Assembly (NCBI GenBank): GCA_963847085.1
Contig: CAWJYO010000012.1
Span: 46,337-110,336 of the forward strand
Source: Ilyomonas sp963847085
Lineage (GTDB): Bacteria > Bacteroidota > Bacteroidia > Chitinophagales > Chitinophagaceae
Direction of reading: 5' to 3'
Length of the DNA stretch: 64,000 bases
The notes beneath the pieces were generated by a model that worked only from the letters and a program-made list of their open reading frames with translations, was not told where the DNA came from and ran no database searches. Positions 8,294 to 17,180 of the stretch are shown one piece after another. Both the position numbers and the translations under genes were made by a program. Position 1 is the stretch's first letter, and every line of letters begins with the position of its first letter.

Positions 8294-10567
8294 CTAAGCC
8301 AAATCAAACCTGTCTAAGTTCATCACTTTATTCCATGCAGCCACAAAGTCTTTTACAAACTTTTCCTGTCCATCTGAACTTGCATATACTTCTGCAACGG
8401 CTCTCAATTCAGAGTTAGAACCAAACACAAGGTCAGCACGCGTAGCCGTCCATTTTGGTTGACCCGTAGCACGGTCGCTGCCCAAGTACAATTCCTTATC
8501 ATCGCTCATTGCTTTCCATGCAGTGTTCATGTCGAGCAGATTCACAAAGAAATCGTTGGTCAGCTCGCCGGGGCGTTGCGTGAATACACCGTGCTTCGAG
8601 CCATCATAATTGGCATTTAGCACACGCATACCACCCACCAACACAGTCAGCTCCGGTGCTGTTAGTGTAAGTAGTTGTGCCTTGTCTATCAGCAGTTCTT
8701 CAGTTGATACCTGCGATTTGTTTTTACGATAATTTCTAAAGCCATCGGCAACCGGTTCCAGGTATTGGACCGATTCTATATCCGTTTGCTCCTGCGAAGC
8801 ATCCATGCGGCCCGGTGTAAACGGAATAGTAATATCATGACCTGCATCTTTTGCCGCTTTTTCAACGGCAGCACAACCAGCTAATACAATCAAATCTGCC
8901 AATGAAACTTTCTTTCCACCTGTTTGCGCTGCGTTGAAGTCTTTCTGAAGCCCTTCCAAAACATTCAAAACTTTTGCCAATTGCACCGGGTTGTTCGCTT
9001 TCCAGTCTTTTTGCGGAGCCAAACGAATACGGGCGCCATTGGCACCACCACGTTTGTCAGAGCCGCGGAAGGTAGAAGCGGATGCCCAGGCTGTCGTTAC
9101 AAATTCAGCGATGCTCAAGCCCGATCCTAATATTTTACCTTTTAAAGTGGCTATGTCATTCTCATCTATCAAAGCATGATCAACTGCCGGAATGATGTCC
9201 TGCCAAAGCAGTTCTTCCTGTGGAACCTCAGGGCCTAAGTAACGGGAACGCGGACCCATATCGCGATGCGTCAATTTAAACCACGCACGGGCAAAAGCAT
9301 CAGCAAACTCATCCGGGTTTCCGAGAAAACGCCTTGATATTTTTTCATATTCGGGATCAACACGCAAGGATATATCGGTGGTGAGCATGGTAGGCTTGTG
9401 GTGCTTGGTTGCATCATAAGCATCTGGTATAATATCGGGAGCATCTTTAGCTATCCATTGGTTAGCGCCGCCCGGGCTTTTGGTCAGTTCCCATTCAAAA
9501 CCAAAGAGGTTCTCAAAATAGTTATTGCTCCATTGTGTTGGCGTTTTTGTCCATGTTACTTCTAAGCCACTTGTAATGGTGTCAGCGCCTTTACCAGTGC
9601 CATAGCCATTGTTCCAGCCAAAGCCTTGTTGTTCAATTTCTGCAGCTTCGGGTTCCTTACCTACAAAGTTAGAAGGTGCTGCGCCGTGGGTTTTACCAAA
9701 GCTATGACCACCTGCAATCAGCGCCACCGTTTCTTCATCGTTCATTGCCATACGGCCAAAGGTTACGCGGATGTCTTTTGCCGCAGCAAGCGGATCCGGG
9801 TTGCCATCCGGTCCCTCAGGATTTACATAAATCAAACCCATGTGCGCAGCCGCAAGTGGTTGTTCCAAATCACGGGAGTGAATCTTGCGACCCGGATCTT
9901 CGTCAGACACCAACACGCCGTGCGCAGCTACACCTTCTGACCCTTTTGAATAACGCTCATCATTACCCAGCCACGTGGTTTCTGCACCCCAATACACATC
10001 TTCCTGCGGCTCCCATAAATCCACACGACCACCGGCAAAACCAAAAGTTTTAAAACCCATGGATTCCAACGCTACATTGCCGGCAAGAATGATAAGGTCA
10101 GCCCATGATATTTTCTTACCCCATTTCTGTTTGATAGGCCAAAGCAAGCGGCGGGCTTTATCAAGACTTACGTTATCAGGCCAGCTATTGAGTGGCGCAA
10201 AACGTTGCATGCCGGCGCTACCGCCACCCCGACCATCAGTTACGCGATACGTGCCGGCACTATGCCATGCCATGCGAATAAACAAACCTCCATAATGTCC
10301 AAAGTCGGCAGGCCACCAGTCCTGTGAATCGGTCATAAGTTCATGCAGATCTTTCTTCAGGGCTTCCAGGTCAAGACTTTTAAAGGCTTCCGCATAATTA
10401 AAATCTTTGTCCATCGGGTTTGACAAAGAAGAATGCTGGCGCAGAATGTTCAGCTTTAATTGATTGGGCCACCAATCACGGTTGCGTGTGCCGCCACCAC
10501 CTACATTTTGATGCATTGTGCCATTATGAAACGGGCACTTACTTACATCGTTAGAGTCTTTTTCCAT
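8294..10567 (-). CDS. katG: catalase-peroxidase
   Basis: A 757-residue bifunctional heme catalase-peroxidase that removes hydrogen peroxide. Both halves of the duplicated peroxidase fold are present. The N-terminal heme domain shows the distal RMAWHSAGTYR motif (Arg, Trp, His), the Tyr of LIYVNPEGP and the Met of FGRMAMND that with the Trp form the KatG-specific adduct, and the proximal His in GGHSFGKTHG. The start is placed at MEKDSNDVSKCPFH, the normal KatG N terminus. The frame is open 27 codons further upstream, but that stretch is unlike any KatG leader. No oxyR or fur-like gene adjoins it. Confidence 0.96.
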   Translation of the reverse strand: MEKDSNDVSKCPFHNGTMHQNVGGGGTRNRDWWPNQLKLNILRQHSSLSNPMDKDFNYAEAFKSLDLEALKKDLHELMTDSQDWWPADFGHYGGLFIRMAWHSAGTYRVTDGRGGGSAGMQRFAPLNSWPDNVSLDKARRLLWPIKQKWGKKISWADLIILAGNVALESMGFKTFGFAGGRVDLWEPQEDVYWGAETTWLGNDERYSKGSEGVAAHGVLVSDEDPGRKIHSRDLEQPLAAAHMGLIYVNPEGPDGNPDPLAAAKDIRVTFGRMAMNDEETVALIAGGHSFGKTHGAAPSNFVGKEPEAAEIEQQGFGWNNGYGTGKGADTITSGLEVTWTKTPTQWSNNYFENLFGFEWELTKSPGGANQWIAKDAPDIIPDAYDATKHHKPTMLTTDISLRVDPEYEKISRRFLGNPDEFADAFARAWFKLTHRDMGPRSRYLGPEVPQEELLWQDIIPAVDHALIDENDIATLKGKILGSGLSIAEFVTTAWASASTFRGSDKRGGANGARIRLAPQKDWKANNPVQLAKVLNVLEGLQKDFNAAQTGGKKVSLADLIVLAGCAAVEKAAKDAGHDITIPFTPGRMDASQEQTDIESVQYLEPVADGFRNYRKNKSQVSTEELLIDKAQLLTLTAPELTVLVGGMRVLNANYDGSKHGVFTQRPGELTNDFFVNLLDMNTAWKAMSDDKELYLGSDRATGQPKWTATRADLVFGSNSELRAVAEVYASSDGQEKFVKDFVAAWNKVMNLDRFDLA

Positions 10568-10642
10568 TGTATCAATTTTATTTTTAATTGAAATTTTTAT
10601 GTGTGTTTGAAAGCTTACCTGATGAAGTAAGAAAACAATAAA

Positions 10643-10671
10643 ATTCAAAAGTAAAAAGGAAACTTTTGAAT
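10643..10671 (-). promoter_or_regulatory. katG upstream palindrome over a TAnnTTTG box
   Basis: Arms ATTCAAAAG (10643-10651) and CTTTTGAAT (10663-10671) form a perfect 9-bp inverted repeat with an 11-base spacer. On the minus strand one arm overlaps TACTTTTG (10646-10653), which fits the Bacteroidota -7 consensus TAnnTTTG. It lies about 75-100 bases before the katG start. An operator overlapping a promoter would suit a peroxide-responsive gene. No clear -33 TTG is seen, so confidence is low. Confidence 0.35.
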
Positions 10672-10902
10672 GGAAGCGAATGTGTTTCTTATTTCAATTT
10701 TTTATTGTTTTCTTTTGATTGATTCCTAACAGACGTTATGTTTTTATGTTTGCGTTTGCAAACTTATGGAATCATACAAATTATTGCAATCAATTCATTT
10801 TCCTGATCGAATAAATGTACTTGTTTAGTGGATTTTTCTTTTGGCGAATGATATAACTGAGATTTTTTGGGTATAGAATAGTGTGGCAATACAGCCTATA
10901 AG

Positions 10903-10935
10903 TTTGTATTTGCGCAAAAGAGTTATGTATATTTG
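10903..10935 (+). promoter_or_regulatory. Bacteroidota-type promoter for the HEPN gene
   Basis: TTTG at 10903-10906, a 21-base spacer, then TATATTTG at 10928-10935, matching the TTTG/TAnnTTTG sigma-ABfr consensus. It is 46 bases before the ATG of the HEPN gene. Confidence 0.5.
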
Positions 10936-10981
10936 AGATTTAGCTGCAATTAATTGAAACTACTAATTCATTTTTGCAACA

Positions 10982-11805
10982 ATGAGTGTAAAAGAGTTCG
11001 ACAAAGTATTTGGACTTTCATCTTCCATTGAAGAAGAGAAAACAAAATTTATTAACAGAATTGAAAACAAAATCTTCGATTGGTTTATATCCAATTACGA
11101 GTTTGGACAATATCAAGAACTTTTCGAGCAAGTATGTTATCACTTAGGTTTGGATTCGCAAGAATTTATTAGTCAATATGGTTTTAATCGTACTTCTATA
11201 CCAAACTTTAAAACACTTTTAAAAAAGGATTTTATTCAAACGTTAAGGATAACTGTTGCAGTTTACAAGGAAACTTCAGACAGACCAGATGTGCAAGAAT
11301 TTATTTCTGCAATCATTGTTGATTCTCTTGAGAAAGCAAATTTAAATCTTGGAATAAAGTGGGTTGACGGTGTTTTTTATCCAACTGGTGATAAGTTTTG
11401 GACAAGGAACTTATTGACACTGCCATTACTCTTTTGGATGATTATTCAAATGAAAAGATTGATTTAAAAAACGCACTTGATAATTATAATTCAAAAAGTT
11501 TATATGGCGTTGTAGAGAACTGCTATATAGCTGTTGAAGGAATATCAAGACAAATTTTAGGAAATAAAAAAACACTTGACAATAACAGGGAGGACTTGCT
11601 TAGATTACTTCAGTTTTCAAAATACTGGGACAAAATATTTTTAAATTATTTAAGCTATGCTCATGAATTCAGGCGACACGCTGGAGAACGGCGACATGAA
11701 TTAAAATTTGAAGAAGTAGAAGGTTTTCTGTATTTGACCTGCCTAATAGTTCGTTCAACAATTAAAGCGTACAATGACAAAAATAAACCAGCACTTGACA
11801 TTTGA
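10982..11805 (+). CDS. Abi-like HEPN-domain protein, one frameshift
   Basis: Two overlapping frames form one protein of about 274 residues. The first frame runs from MSVKEFDKVFGL to VFYPTGDK. Reading then must shift near 11395 (GATAAGTTTTGG) to continue VLDKELIDTAITLL. The second half is helical and ends with SYAHEFRRHAGERRHELKF. The RHAGERRH stretch fits the RX4-6H ribonuclease motif of HEPN domains. The layout, an N-terminal helical domain plus C-terminal HEPN, resembles abortive-infection-type proteins, but I cannot name a family. It stands alone with its own promoter. Base composition is more AT-rich than its neighbours, compatible with recent acquisition. The shift may be a sequencing error. 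Confidence 0.6.
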
Positions 11806-11946
11806 CTACAGGTAACATGGGGTTTTATGCTATGCTGACGAATCTCATTCAGCATTTGTAATTCTATTTATCTTTAGTTCTGTTATTGTGCTGGACGAAT
11901 TTCAAATACCAGTTCTTCTCCAAGCCCGGAACGTTATACTTCCACT

Positions 11947-12873
11947 TTACACAATCCCCAGTTTATCCAGCACCACCTTCGCCATTTTATAAAACGCTTC
12001 ATGGCTGTAGCCGGCAATGTGCGGCGTTACCAACACATTGGGTTGCGACGTTAACCATTGCAATTGTTCTTTTTGGTTTTGAGTGAAAGTATCTAACTTT
12101 TCATTCTCCAAAACATCCAAAGCAGCAGCGGTTACTTTGCCGTTTTGCAACGCCCGAATAAGGGCAGCAACATCGGTTACTTTGCCGCGACAAGCCGTTA
12201 AAAAATAAGGCTTTTGTCCTAATGAATTGAAGAAAGCATCATCCGCATAATGAAAGGTTTCATCGGTTAAAGGAAGATGCAAACTTATTACATCAGCATA
12301 CTTTGCCACTTGTTCCAAGCTCGCTTCGCGTATATAATTATGGGCAAAACCAAACCTGTATTTATCATGCGCGAGCACCGTTACGTTAAACGGTTGCAGC
12401 AGCTTTGCAAAGGCTTCGCCGGTATTGCCAAAGCCAATGATACCAACCGTTTTACCTGTTAGCTCTGTTCCTCTGTTAGCATCGCGAATCCATTTGCCCC
12501 CCCGCACTTCCAGGTAACTGCTTGTTATTTTATTCATTAGATTCAATAAAAAACCAAGATTGTGTTCAGCCACTGCATTGCGGTTGCCTTCGGGGCTGCT
12601 CACACATTGGATACCTTTGCTTTCGGCATACGGCACATCTATCAATTCCATGCCGCTGCCCAATCGTCCAATCCATTTCAAATGTGTTGTCGCATCCAAA
12701 ATGGGCTTGTCAATCTTCAATCTGGTGGTTACAATTAAACCCTCAACCAAAGTTATTTTTTGCTTTAATTCTTCATACGTGATGGTTGGTTCATACACTA
12801 CTTTGTAATTGTTTTTTTGCAACGTTTCTATCAGATACGGATGTACTTTTGCGGTTATCAAAACGGTTTTCAT
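11947..12873 (-). CDS. D-2-hydroxyacid dehydrogenase (phosphoglycerate dehydrogenase-like)
   Basis: A 308-residue NAD-dependent dehydrogenase. The start MKTVLITAKVHPYL (12873) begins the first beta strand; an upstream extension overlaps the divergent gatC and is discarded. The Rossmann glycine motif is VGIIGFGNTGEAFAKLL, the catalytic Arg is in TACRGKVTD (the family usually has NxxRG), the Glu is in VLENEKLDTF and the His in VTPHIAGYS. It is close to serA-like proteins of Bacteroidota but lacks an ACT domain, so it is not clearly the serine-pathway enzyme. Divergent from gatC with a spacer of 113 bases. Confidence 0.82.
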   Translation of the reverse strand: MKTVLITAKVHPYLIETLQKNNYKVVYEPTITYEELKQKITLVEGLIVTTRLKIDKPILDATTHLKWIGRLGSGMELIDVPYAESKGIQCVSSPEGNRNAVAEHNLGFLLNLMNKITSSYLEVRGGKWIRDANRGTELTGKTVGIIGFGNTGEAFAKLLQPFNVTVLAHDKYRFGFAHNYIREASLEQVAKYADVISLHLPLTDETFHYADDAFFNSLGQKPYFLTACRGKVTDVAALIRALQNGKVTAAALDVLENEKLDTFTQNQKEQLQWLTSQPNVLVTPHIAGYSHEAFYKMAKVVLDKLGIV

Positions 12874-12986
12874 GCTGCTTGTTTGCAACGCAAATATGAG
12901 TGTATTCTTACTACCATATCTTCTGTTCATTTTACCATTGATATAAATTTTAGTGTTCTCTTTTGAATTCATTTATTTTTGTTTGT

Positions 12987-13277
12987 ATGGAAGTAACCGA
13001 TGCGTTAATTGATAAGCTCGCCAACCTTGCACGGCTTCAATTTAGGAGTGAAGAAAAAGAAGGTTTGAAGAGGGATTTGGGGCAAATGATTTCGTTTATT
13101 GATAAATTGAACGAATTGGATACCGAAGGCGTAAAACCCTTGCTGCATATAAGCCCGCGTGTAAATGTGCTGCGCGAAGATGAAGTAGAAGGTTCGGTTT
13201 CGCGTGAAGAAGCATTACTAAATGCGCCCGAAAAAAACGGCGAGTTTTTCCTGGTTCCTAAAGTCATTAAAAAATAA
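12987..13277 (+). CDS. gatC: Asp-tRNA(Asn)/Glu-tRNA(Gln) amidotransferase subunit C
   Basis: A 96-residue GatC subunit, which stabilises the GatAB amidotransferase that converts mischarged Glu-tRNA(Gln) or Asp-tRNA(Asn). Family features are the N-terminal LIDKLANLARLQF helix, the DLGQMISFIDKLNELDTEGV core and the C-terminal LREDEV...EALLNAPEKNGEFFLVPKVI. The ATG at 12987 is chosen because MEVTDALIDKLA is the normal start. gatA and gatB are not in the window. It is followed after 11 bases by an ABC ATPase gene, a co-transcribed pair. Confidence 0.92.
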   Translation: MEVTDALIDKLANLARLQFRSEEKEGLKRDLGQMISFIDKLNELDTEGVKPLLHISPRVNVLREDEVEGSVSREEALLNAPEKNGEFFLVPKVIKK

Positions 13278-13288
13278 GTGTAGTTGTT

Positions 13289-14005
13289 ATGCAGACTATT
13301 ATTCATCTCGACCATATTCAAAAAAGCTACTTCATGGGCTCACAGGCAATTCCTGTGTTGAAAGGTATTTCGCTGGATATTTTTAGGAACGAATACGTGG
13401 CTTTGATGGGACCTTCGGGCAGTGGGAAAAGCACCTTGATGAACATTCTGGGTTGCCTTGATACGCCCACCGGAGGAAGCTATGTGTTGAATGGAAAAGA
13501 TGTGAGCAAGATGACTGATGATGAGCTTGCCGATGTGCGTAATGTGGAGATTGGTTTTGTGTTTCAGCAATTTAATTTGTTGCCACGTCTTACCGCCGTT
13601 GAGAATGTTGCCCTGCCATTGGTATATGCAGGTGTGAATAAAAAAGAACGTACCGAGCGGGCTATAGAAGCATTGCGGAAAGTTGGTCTGGCAGATAGAG
13701 GTCATCATAAAAGCAATGAAATGAGCGGCGGACAAATTCAGCGCGTTGCCATTGCGCGGGCCATTGTAAACAATCCTTCTTTGTTATTGGCTGATGAACC
13801 CACGGGTAACCTGGATAGTAAAACATCGGTAGAAGTAATGGAAATTTTTGGTGCCATACAAGCCGCGGGTAATACAGTGGTGTTGGTTACGCATGAAGAG
13901 GACATTGCTAAATATGCAAAGCGTGTGATTCGTTTGCGTGATGGTCATATTGAAACGGATACGACGAATAAGGTGGAAAGTTATGAGCCATCTGTTGTGG
14001 GTTAA
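13289..14005 (+). CDS. ABC transporter ATP-binding protein, LolD/MacB type
   Basis: A 238-residue nucleotide-binding protein of the MacB/LolD (lipoprotein or macrolide exporter) class. Walker A is GPSGSGKST (41-49), the Q-loop is in FVFQQFNLLPRLT, the signature is MSGGQ, Walker B is LLLADEPTGNLD, and the H-loop His is in LVTHEEDIA. Such ATPases act with FtsX/MacB-like permeases; none is adjacent, so the partner must be encoded elsewhere. The start codon follows gatC closely. A REP-like inverted repeat starts 13 bases after the stop. Confidence 0.88.
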   Translation: MQTIIHLDHIQKSYFMGSQAIPVLKGISLDIFRNEYVALMGPSGSGKSTLMNILGCLDTPTGGSYVLNGKDVSKMTDDELADVRNVEIGFVFQQFNLLPRLTAVENVALPLVYAGVNKKERTERAIEALRKVGLADRGHHKSNEMSGGQIQRVAIARAIVNNPSLLLADEPTGNLDSKTSVEVMEIFGAIQAAGNTVVLVTHEEDIAKYAKRVIRLRDGHIETDTTNKVESYEPSVVG

Positions 14006-14012
14006 TTGTGGC

Positions 14013-14160
14013 CGTAATTGCGAGGAACGAAGCAATCTATGGACGGTAATACATCGTGTTTGTGAGTAGTGAGTGCTGAGTAAATATTTGAATAATTCGT
14101 TTACTGCTTATAAAAAGGATTCACTGCATAACACAGATTGCTTCGTTCCTCGCAAAGACG
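14013..14160. repeat. REP-like long inverted repeat, copy 1
   Basis: Arms TTGCGAGGAACGAAGCAATCT (14018-14038, its first 20 bases being the core) and its exact reverse complement at 14135-14155 are separated by about 96 bases. The same element occurs at 47960-48066, where the A/T pair in the arm is replaced by C/G on both sides. It fills the gap between the ABC ATPase gene and the cobalamin adenosyltransferase gene. This repeat type is a familiar dispersed element of Bacteroidota intergenic DNA. Confidence 0.85.
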
Positions 14161-14201
14161 AACTTCACCTTTTGTTTTTACATCATTTTTAATCTTCTTT
14201 C

Positions 14202-14759
14202 TTGTCGCAAAAAATCTATACAAAAACCGGTGATGAAGGCTTTACTTCATTGATTGGCGGAAGCAAAGTTTACAAATCCAATCTTCGCATTGACAGCTAT
14301 GGAAATGTAGATGAACTCAATTCCTACATCGGTTTGCTGGGCGATTACATCACCGATAAAGACATTAAAACCATTCTTCAAAATATTCAAAACAATCTTT
14401 TTATCATCGGCTCTTCACTTGCACAGGATGATGAAAAAAGGGGCAAAACCAAACTTCCGCAATTAAAGGAAGAAGATGTGTTGCTACTCGAAAACGAAAT
14501 AGATAAAATGAATGAAGAATTGCCTGAACTCAAGCATTTTATTTTGCCCGGCGGTCATATTCTGGTATCATGCATTCACGTTGCGCGAAGCATTTGCCGT
14601 CGTGCCGAAAGAAGCTGCGTTGCATTAAAAGAACATGATTTATTTATTGAACCCATCATCTTACAATATCTCAATCGGTTAAGCGATTACCTGTTTGTTT
14701 TGGCAAGATTTGTTGCTAAGGAATTGGATGTGAAAGAAGTGATTTGGAAAGGAGAATAG
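14202..14759 (+). CDS. PduO-type cob(I)alamin adenosyltransferase
   Basis: A 185-residue corrinoid adenosyltransferase that makes adenosylcobalamin from ATP and cob(I)alamin. Hallmarks are the N-terminal KIYTKTGDEGFTSLIGG, the RIDSYGNVDELNSYIG block, the FILPGG motif and ARSICRRAER, where Arg and Glu contact ATP. A TTG at 14202 is used as start because it directly precedes SQKIYTKTGD and no ATG is nearby. Adenosylcobalamin would serve enzymes such as methylmalonyl-CoA mutase or class II ribonucleotide reductase; none is in the window. Convergent with rplL. Confidence 0.9.
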   Translation: MSQKIYTKTGDEGFTSLIGGSKVYKSNLRIDSYGNVDELNSYIGLLGDYITDKDIKTILQNIQNNLFIIGSSLAQDDEKRGKTKLPQLKEEDVLLLENEIDKMNEELPELKHFILPGGHILVSCIHVARSICRRAERSCVALKEHDLFIEPIILQYLNRLSDYLFVLARFVAKELDVKEVIWKGE

Positions 14760-14794
14760 AATGCGAAGTCCGCGTTCTCCTTTTTCTATAAAAC

Positions 14795-14825
14795 AAAAAG
14801 TCCCGATGCAATCGGGACTTTTTTT
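14795..14825. terminator. bidirectional terminator between adenosyltransferase and rplL
   Basis: A hairpin with 13-bp arms AAAAAGTCCCGAT (14795-14807) and ATCGGGACTTTTT (14811-14823) and a GCA loop. T runs lie on both strands, as expected between two convergent genes. It also means that rplL transcription ends here and does not continue into rpoB. Confidence 0.88.
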
Positions 14826-14843
14826 AACATGCGTTTATTGAAA

Positions 14844-15224
14844 TTATTTTACTTCAACGTCAGCGCCTGCTTCTTTTAATTTTGCAGCCAAGTCATCAGC
14901 TTCAGCTTTGGCAACACCTTCTTTGATAGGTTTTGGAGCGCCGTCAACCAATTCTTTCGCTTCCTTCAAACCTAAGCCAGTCAAGTCTTTTACAATCTTA
15001 ACAACTTGCAGTTTGTTAGCACCACCGCTTTTCAAAATCACATCAAAAGCTGTTTTTTCTTCAGCAGCAGGAGCCGCAGCGCCACCGCCACCAGCAGGAG
15101 CCGCAGCTACTGCAGCAGCAGCCGGTTCGATGCCGTACTCGTCTTTCAAAATCTTTGCTAATTCGTTAACCTCTTTTACAGTCAGGTTAACCAGTTGATC
15201 TGCGAATGCTTTTAAATCTGCCAT
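14844..15224 (-). CDS. rplL: 50S ribosomal protein L7/L12
   Basis: A 126-residue stalk protein of the large ribosomal subunit that recruits translation GTPases. The N-terminal dimerisation segment (LVNLTVKEVNELAKILKDEY) is joined by an Ala/Gly/Pro-rich hinge (about residues 35-54) to the C-terminal domain with FDVILKSGGANKLQVVK and GLGLKEAKELVDGAPK. It is last in the rplK-rplA-rplJ-rplL series. It is followed by an intrinsic terminator and not by rpoB, which is unusual. Confidence 0.97.
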   Translation of the reverse strand: MADLKAFADQLVNLTVKEVNELAKILKDEYGIEPAAAAVAAAPAGGGGAAAPAAEEKTAFDVILKSGGANKLQVVKIVKDLTGLGLKEAKELVDGAPKPIKEGVAKAEADDLAAKLKEAGADVEVK

Positions 15225-15376
15225 TGTTTCAAATTTTTGCCGCCTTCATTGCCTGTGCTCCGGCGGAATGTTTAAAAAAATTTGTGTTTGTATTACCTCT
15301 CAGGCTTGAGGCAATTATTTTTATGTGATTGTGAGTAAATGCTTCTTCAATTCACCATTCACCACTCACTTGCTCA

Positions 15377-15904
15377 CTATTGCGCTCTGTCTTCCAATGC
15401 TTTGATGATGCCAGCCAGTTTGCTGCCAGCGTTTAAGCCGCTGATCACATTCTTGGCAGGCGATTGCAATAAGCCGATGATTTCACCAATCAAATCGTTC
15501 TTGCTCTTTAGCGTTCTCAACGTATCCAGCTGGTCGTTGCCAACAAATACAGCACTGTCAATATAAGCCGCTTTCAATACGGGCTTTTCAGTGTTGGTGC
15601 TTTTGCGAAAATCAGAAATAATCATCGCCGGCTCTTTGCCATTTTCACTGAACATCAATGCGGTTACGCCATTCAGGCTGTCGTACACGCCGCTAAAGCG
15701 TTCGGCATCTATTTGTTCCAATGCTTTGCGAATGAGCGTATTTTTTGCAACGGTTACTTCTACATTTTTATCGAAGCAAACACGGCGCAGCTTATTTACC
15801 TGTGCAACAGTTAAGGCTTCGGTATTGGTAACATAAAAGTTATTGTATTGATTGAACTTCTCTTTCAAAGTTTCAATCGCTTCGTTTTTTTGTTCTTTCG
15901 TCAT
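15377..15904 (-). CDS. rplJ: 50S ribosomal protein L10
   Basis: A 175-residue L10 protein, the base of the L7/L12 stalk. The N-terminal region shows the L10 pattern (FNQYNNFYVTNTEALTVAQ, NKLRRVC, VTVAKNTLIRKAL), and the C-terminal helix AGSKLAGIIKALEDRAQ binds L12 dimers. It lies between rplA (54-base gap) and rplL (152-base gap). The rplJ-rplL gap can form a modest stem around GCCTCAAGCCTGAG, but no known L10 leader is recognisable. Confidence 0.96.
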   Translation of the reverse strand: MTKEQKNEAIETLKEKFNQYNNFYVTNTEALTVAQVNKLRRVCFDKNVEVTVAKNTLIRKALEQIDAERFSGVYDSLNGVTALMFSENGKEPAMIISDFRKSTNTEKPVLKAAYIDSAVFVGNDQLDTLRTLKSKNDLIGEIIGLLQSPAKNVISGLNAGSKLAGIIKALEDRAQ

Positions 15905-15958
15905 AACGATTTTGTTTTTGCTTCAAAAACAATAAATGCTTTAAAGCGCTTGATGAAT

Positions 15959-16651
15959 TTAGCTTTGAACCGATTTGGTGTCAATAGAAATACCAGGGCT
16001 CATGCTGCTTGCCATGCTTACACCTTTGAGGTAAATACCTTTTGCGGTAGTTGGTTTTAACCGGATTAGCGCATTGATCAATTCCTGGCTGTTGGCAGCA
16101 ATTTTTTCAGGCGTAAACGATACGCGGCCGATAGACGCATGAACGATTCCTGTTTTATCAACTTTGAAGGCAATCTTACCACCTTTCACTTCATTCACCG
16201 CTTCAGCAACATTGTTGGTAACTGTGCCGGTTTTAGGGTTTGGCATTAAGTTTCTCGGGCCTAATATTTTACCCAAACGGCCAATTCTTGGCATTACCGA
16301 AGGCGTTGCTACAATAACGTCAATATCTGTCCAGCCGCCTTCTATTTTTTGTATAAATTCATCTAAGCCAACATAATCGGCGCCCGCGCCTTTGGCTTCT
16401 GCTTCTTTATCAGGATTGCACAAAACCAAAACGCGTTTGGTTCTGCCCGTTCCATGAGGCAGCGTTACGGTGCCACGAACCTGTTGGTCGGCTTTCTTCG
16501 GGTCAACGCCAAGACGAACATGAATATCAACCGAAGAATCAAATTTTGTTGTGTTTATTTCTTTCACCAGCGAGGAAGCGGCCTGCAAAGAATAATCTTT
16601 GTTTTTGTCCACTTTTGCATCCGCCAGCTTTCTTTTTTTTGTGAGTGCCAT
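15959..16651 (-). CDS. rplA: 50S ribosomal protein L1
   Basis: A 230-residue L1 protein of the mobile L1 stalk that contacts E-site tRNA, and often an autoregulator of its own operon. Signature blocks are FDSSVDIHVRLGVDPKKADQ, VTLPHGTGR, RIGRLGKILGPRNLMPNPK (the L1 signature) and GKIAFKVDKTGIVHASIGR. It directly follows rplK with about 30 bases between stop and start. Confidence 0.97.
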   Translation of the reverse strand: MALTKKRKLADAKVDKNKDYSLQAASSLVKEINTTKFDSSVDIHVRLGVDPKKADQQVRGTVTLPHGTGRTKRVLVLCNPDKEAEAKGAGADYVGLDEFIQKIEGGWTDIDVIVATPSVMPRIGRLGKILGPRNLMPNPKTGTVTNNVAEAVNEVKGGKIAFKVDKTGIVHASIGRVSFTPEKIAANSQELINALIRLKPTTAKGIYLKGVSMASSMSPGISIDTKSVQS

Positions 16652-16681
16652 TTTGCAAAAAGTTTGTAAAGTGTAATAAAA

Positions 16682-17126
16682 TTATTTCGTCCAGGGAGCG
16701 GTTCCTTCTACCGTGATGCCCATGCTGCGGGCCGTGCCAGCCACCATTTTCATGGCGCTTTCAACAGTGAAGCAGTTCAGATCAGGCATTTTGTCTTTGG
16801 CAATTACCTCAACCTGTTGCCACGTTACTTTGCCTACTTTGGAACGATTGCTTTCTTTACTACCTTTTTGAATTTTGGCAGCTTCCATCAAGCTGGATTG
16901 GAGCGGGAGCGGTTTTAATCACAAAGTCGAACGACTTATCAGTATAAACCGTAATGATAACAGGAACAATCTTGCCTGCTTTGTCTTGCGTTCTTGCATT
17001 AAATTGTTTGCAGAACTCCATAATGTTCACGCCCTTTGAGCCGAGCGCGGGACCTACCGGCGGTGCAGGATTGGCAGCGCCGCCTTTCACCTGCAACTTC
17101 ACGTAAGTCGAGATTTCTTTTGCCAT
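16682..17126 (-). CDS. rplK: 50S ribosomal protein L11, with one frameshift
   Basis: The 148-codon L11 gene is read in two frames. The N-terminal part MAKEISTYVKLQVKGGAANPAPPVGPALG runs to FVIKTAPAPIQL. One base too many near 16889 then moves the frame to MEAAKIQKGSKESNRSKVGKV and the L11 signature (NCFTVESAMKMVAGTARSMG). L11 binds the GTPase centre of 23S rRNA. The start MAKEIST is standard; the upstream in-frame extension is rejected. Since every other residue is normal and the protein is near-essential, the break is best read as a sequence error. Confidence 0.92.
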
Positions 17127-17180
17127 GATTTTAATTTTTTGGTGATAACGCCTCGCCTGTGGCGGGCTCCCAATTTTCAC

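Larger units (their letters stand above)
10568..10981. other. katG / HEPN intergenic region
   Basis: This AT-rich divergent spacer of about 410 bases contains the katG-side palindrome and the HEPN-side promoter listed separately. No further gene, tRNA or repeat was found in it. Confidence 0.6.
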
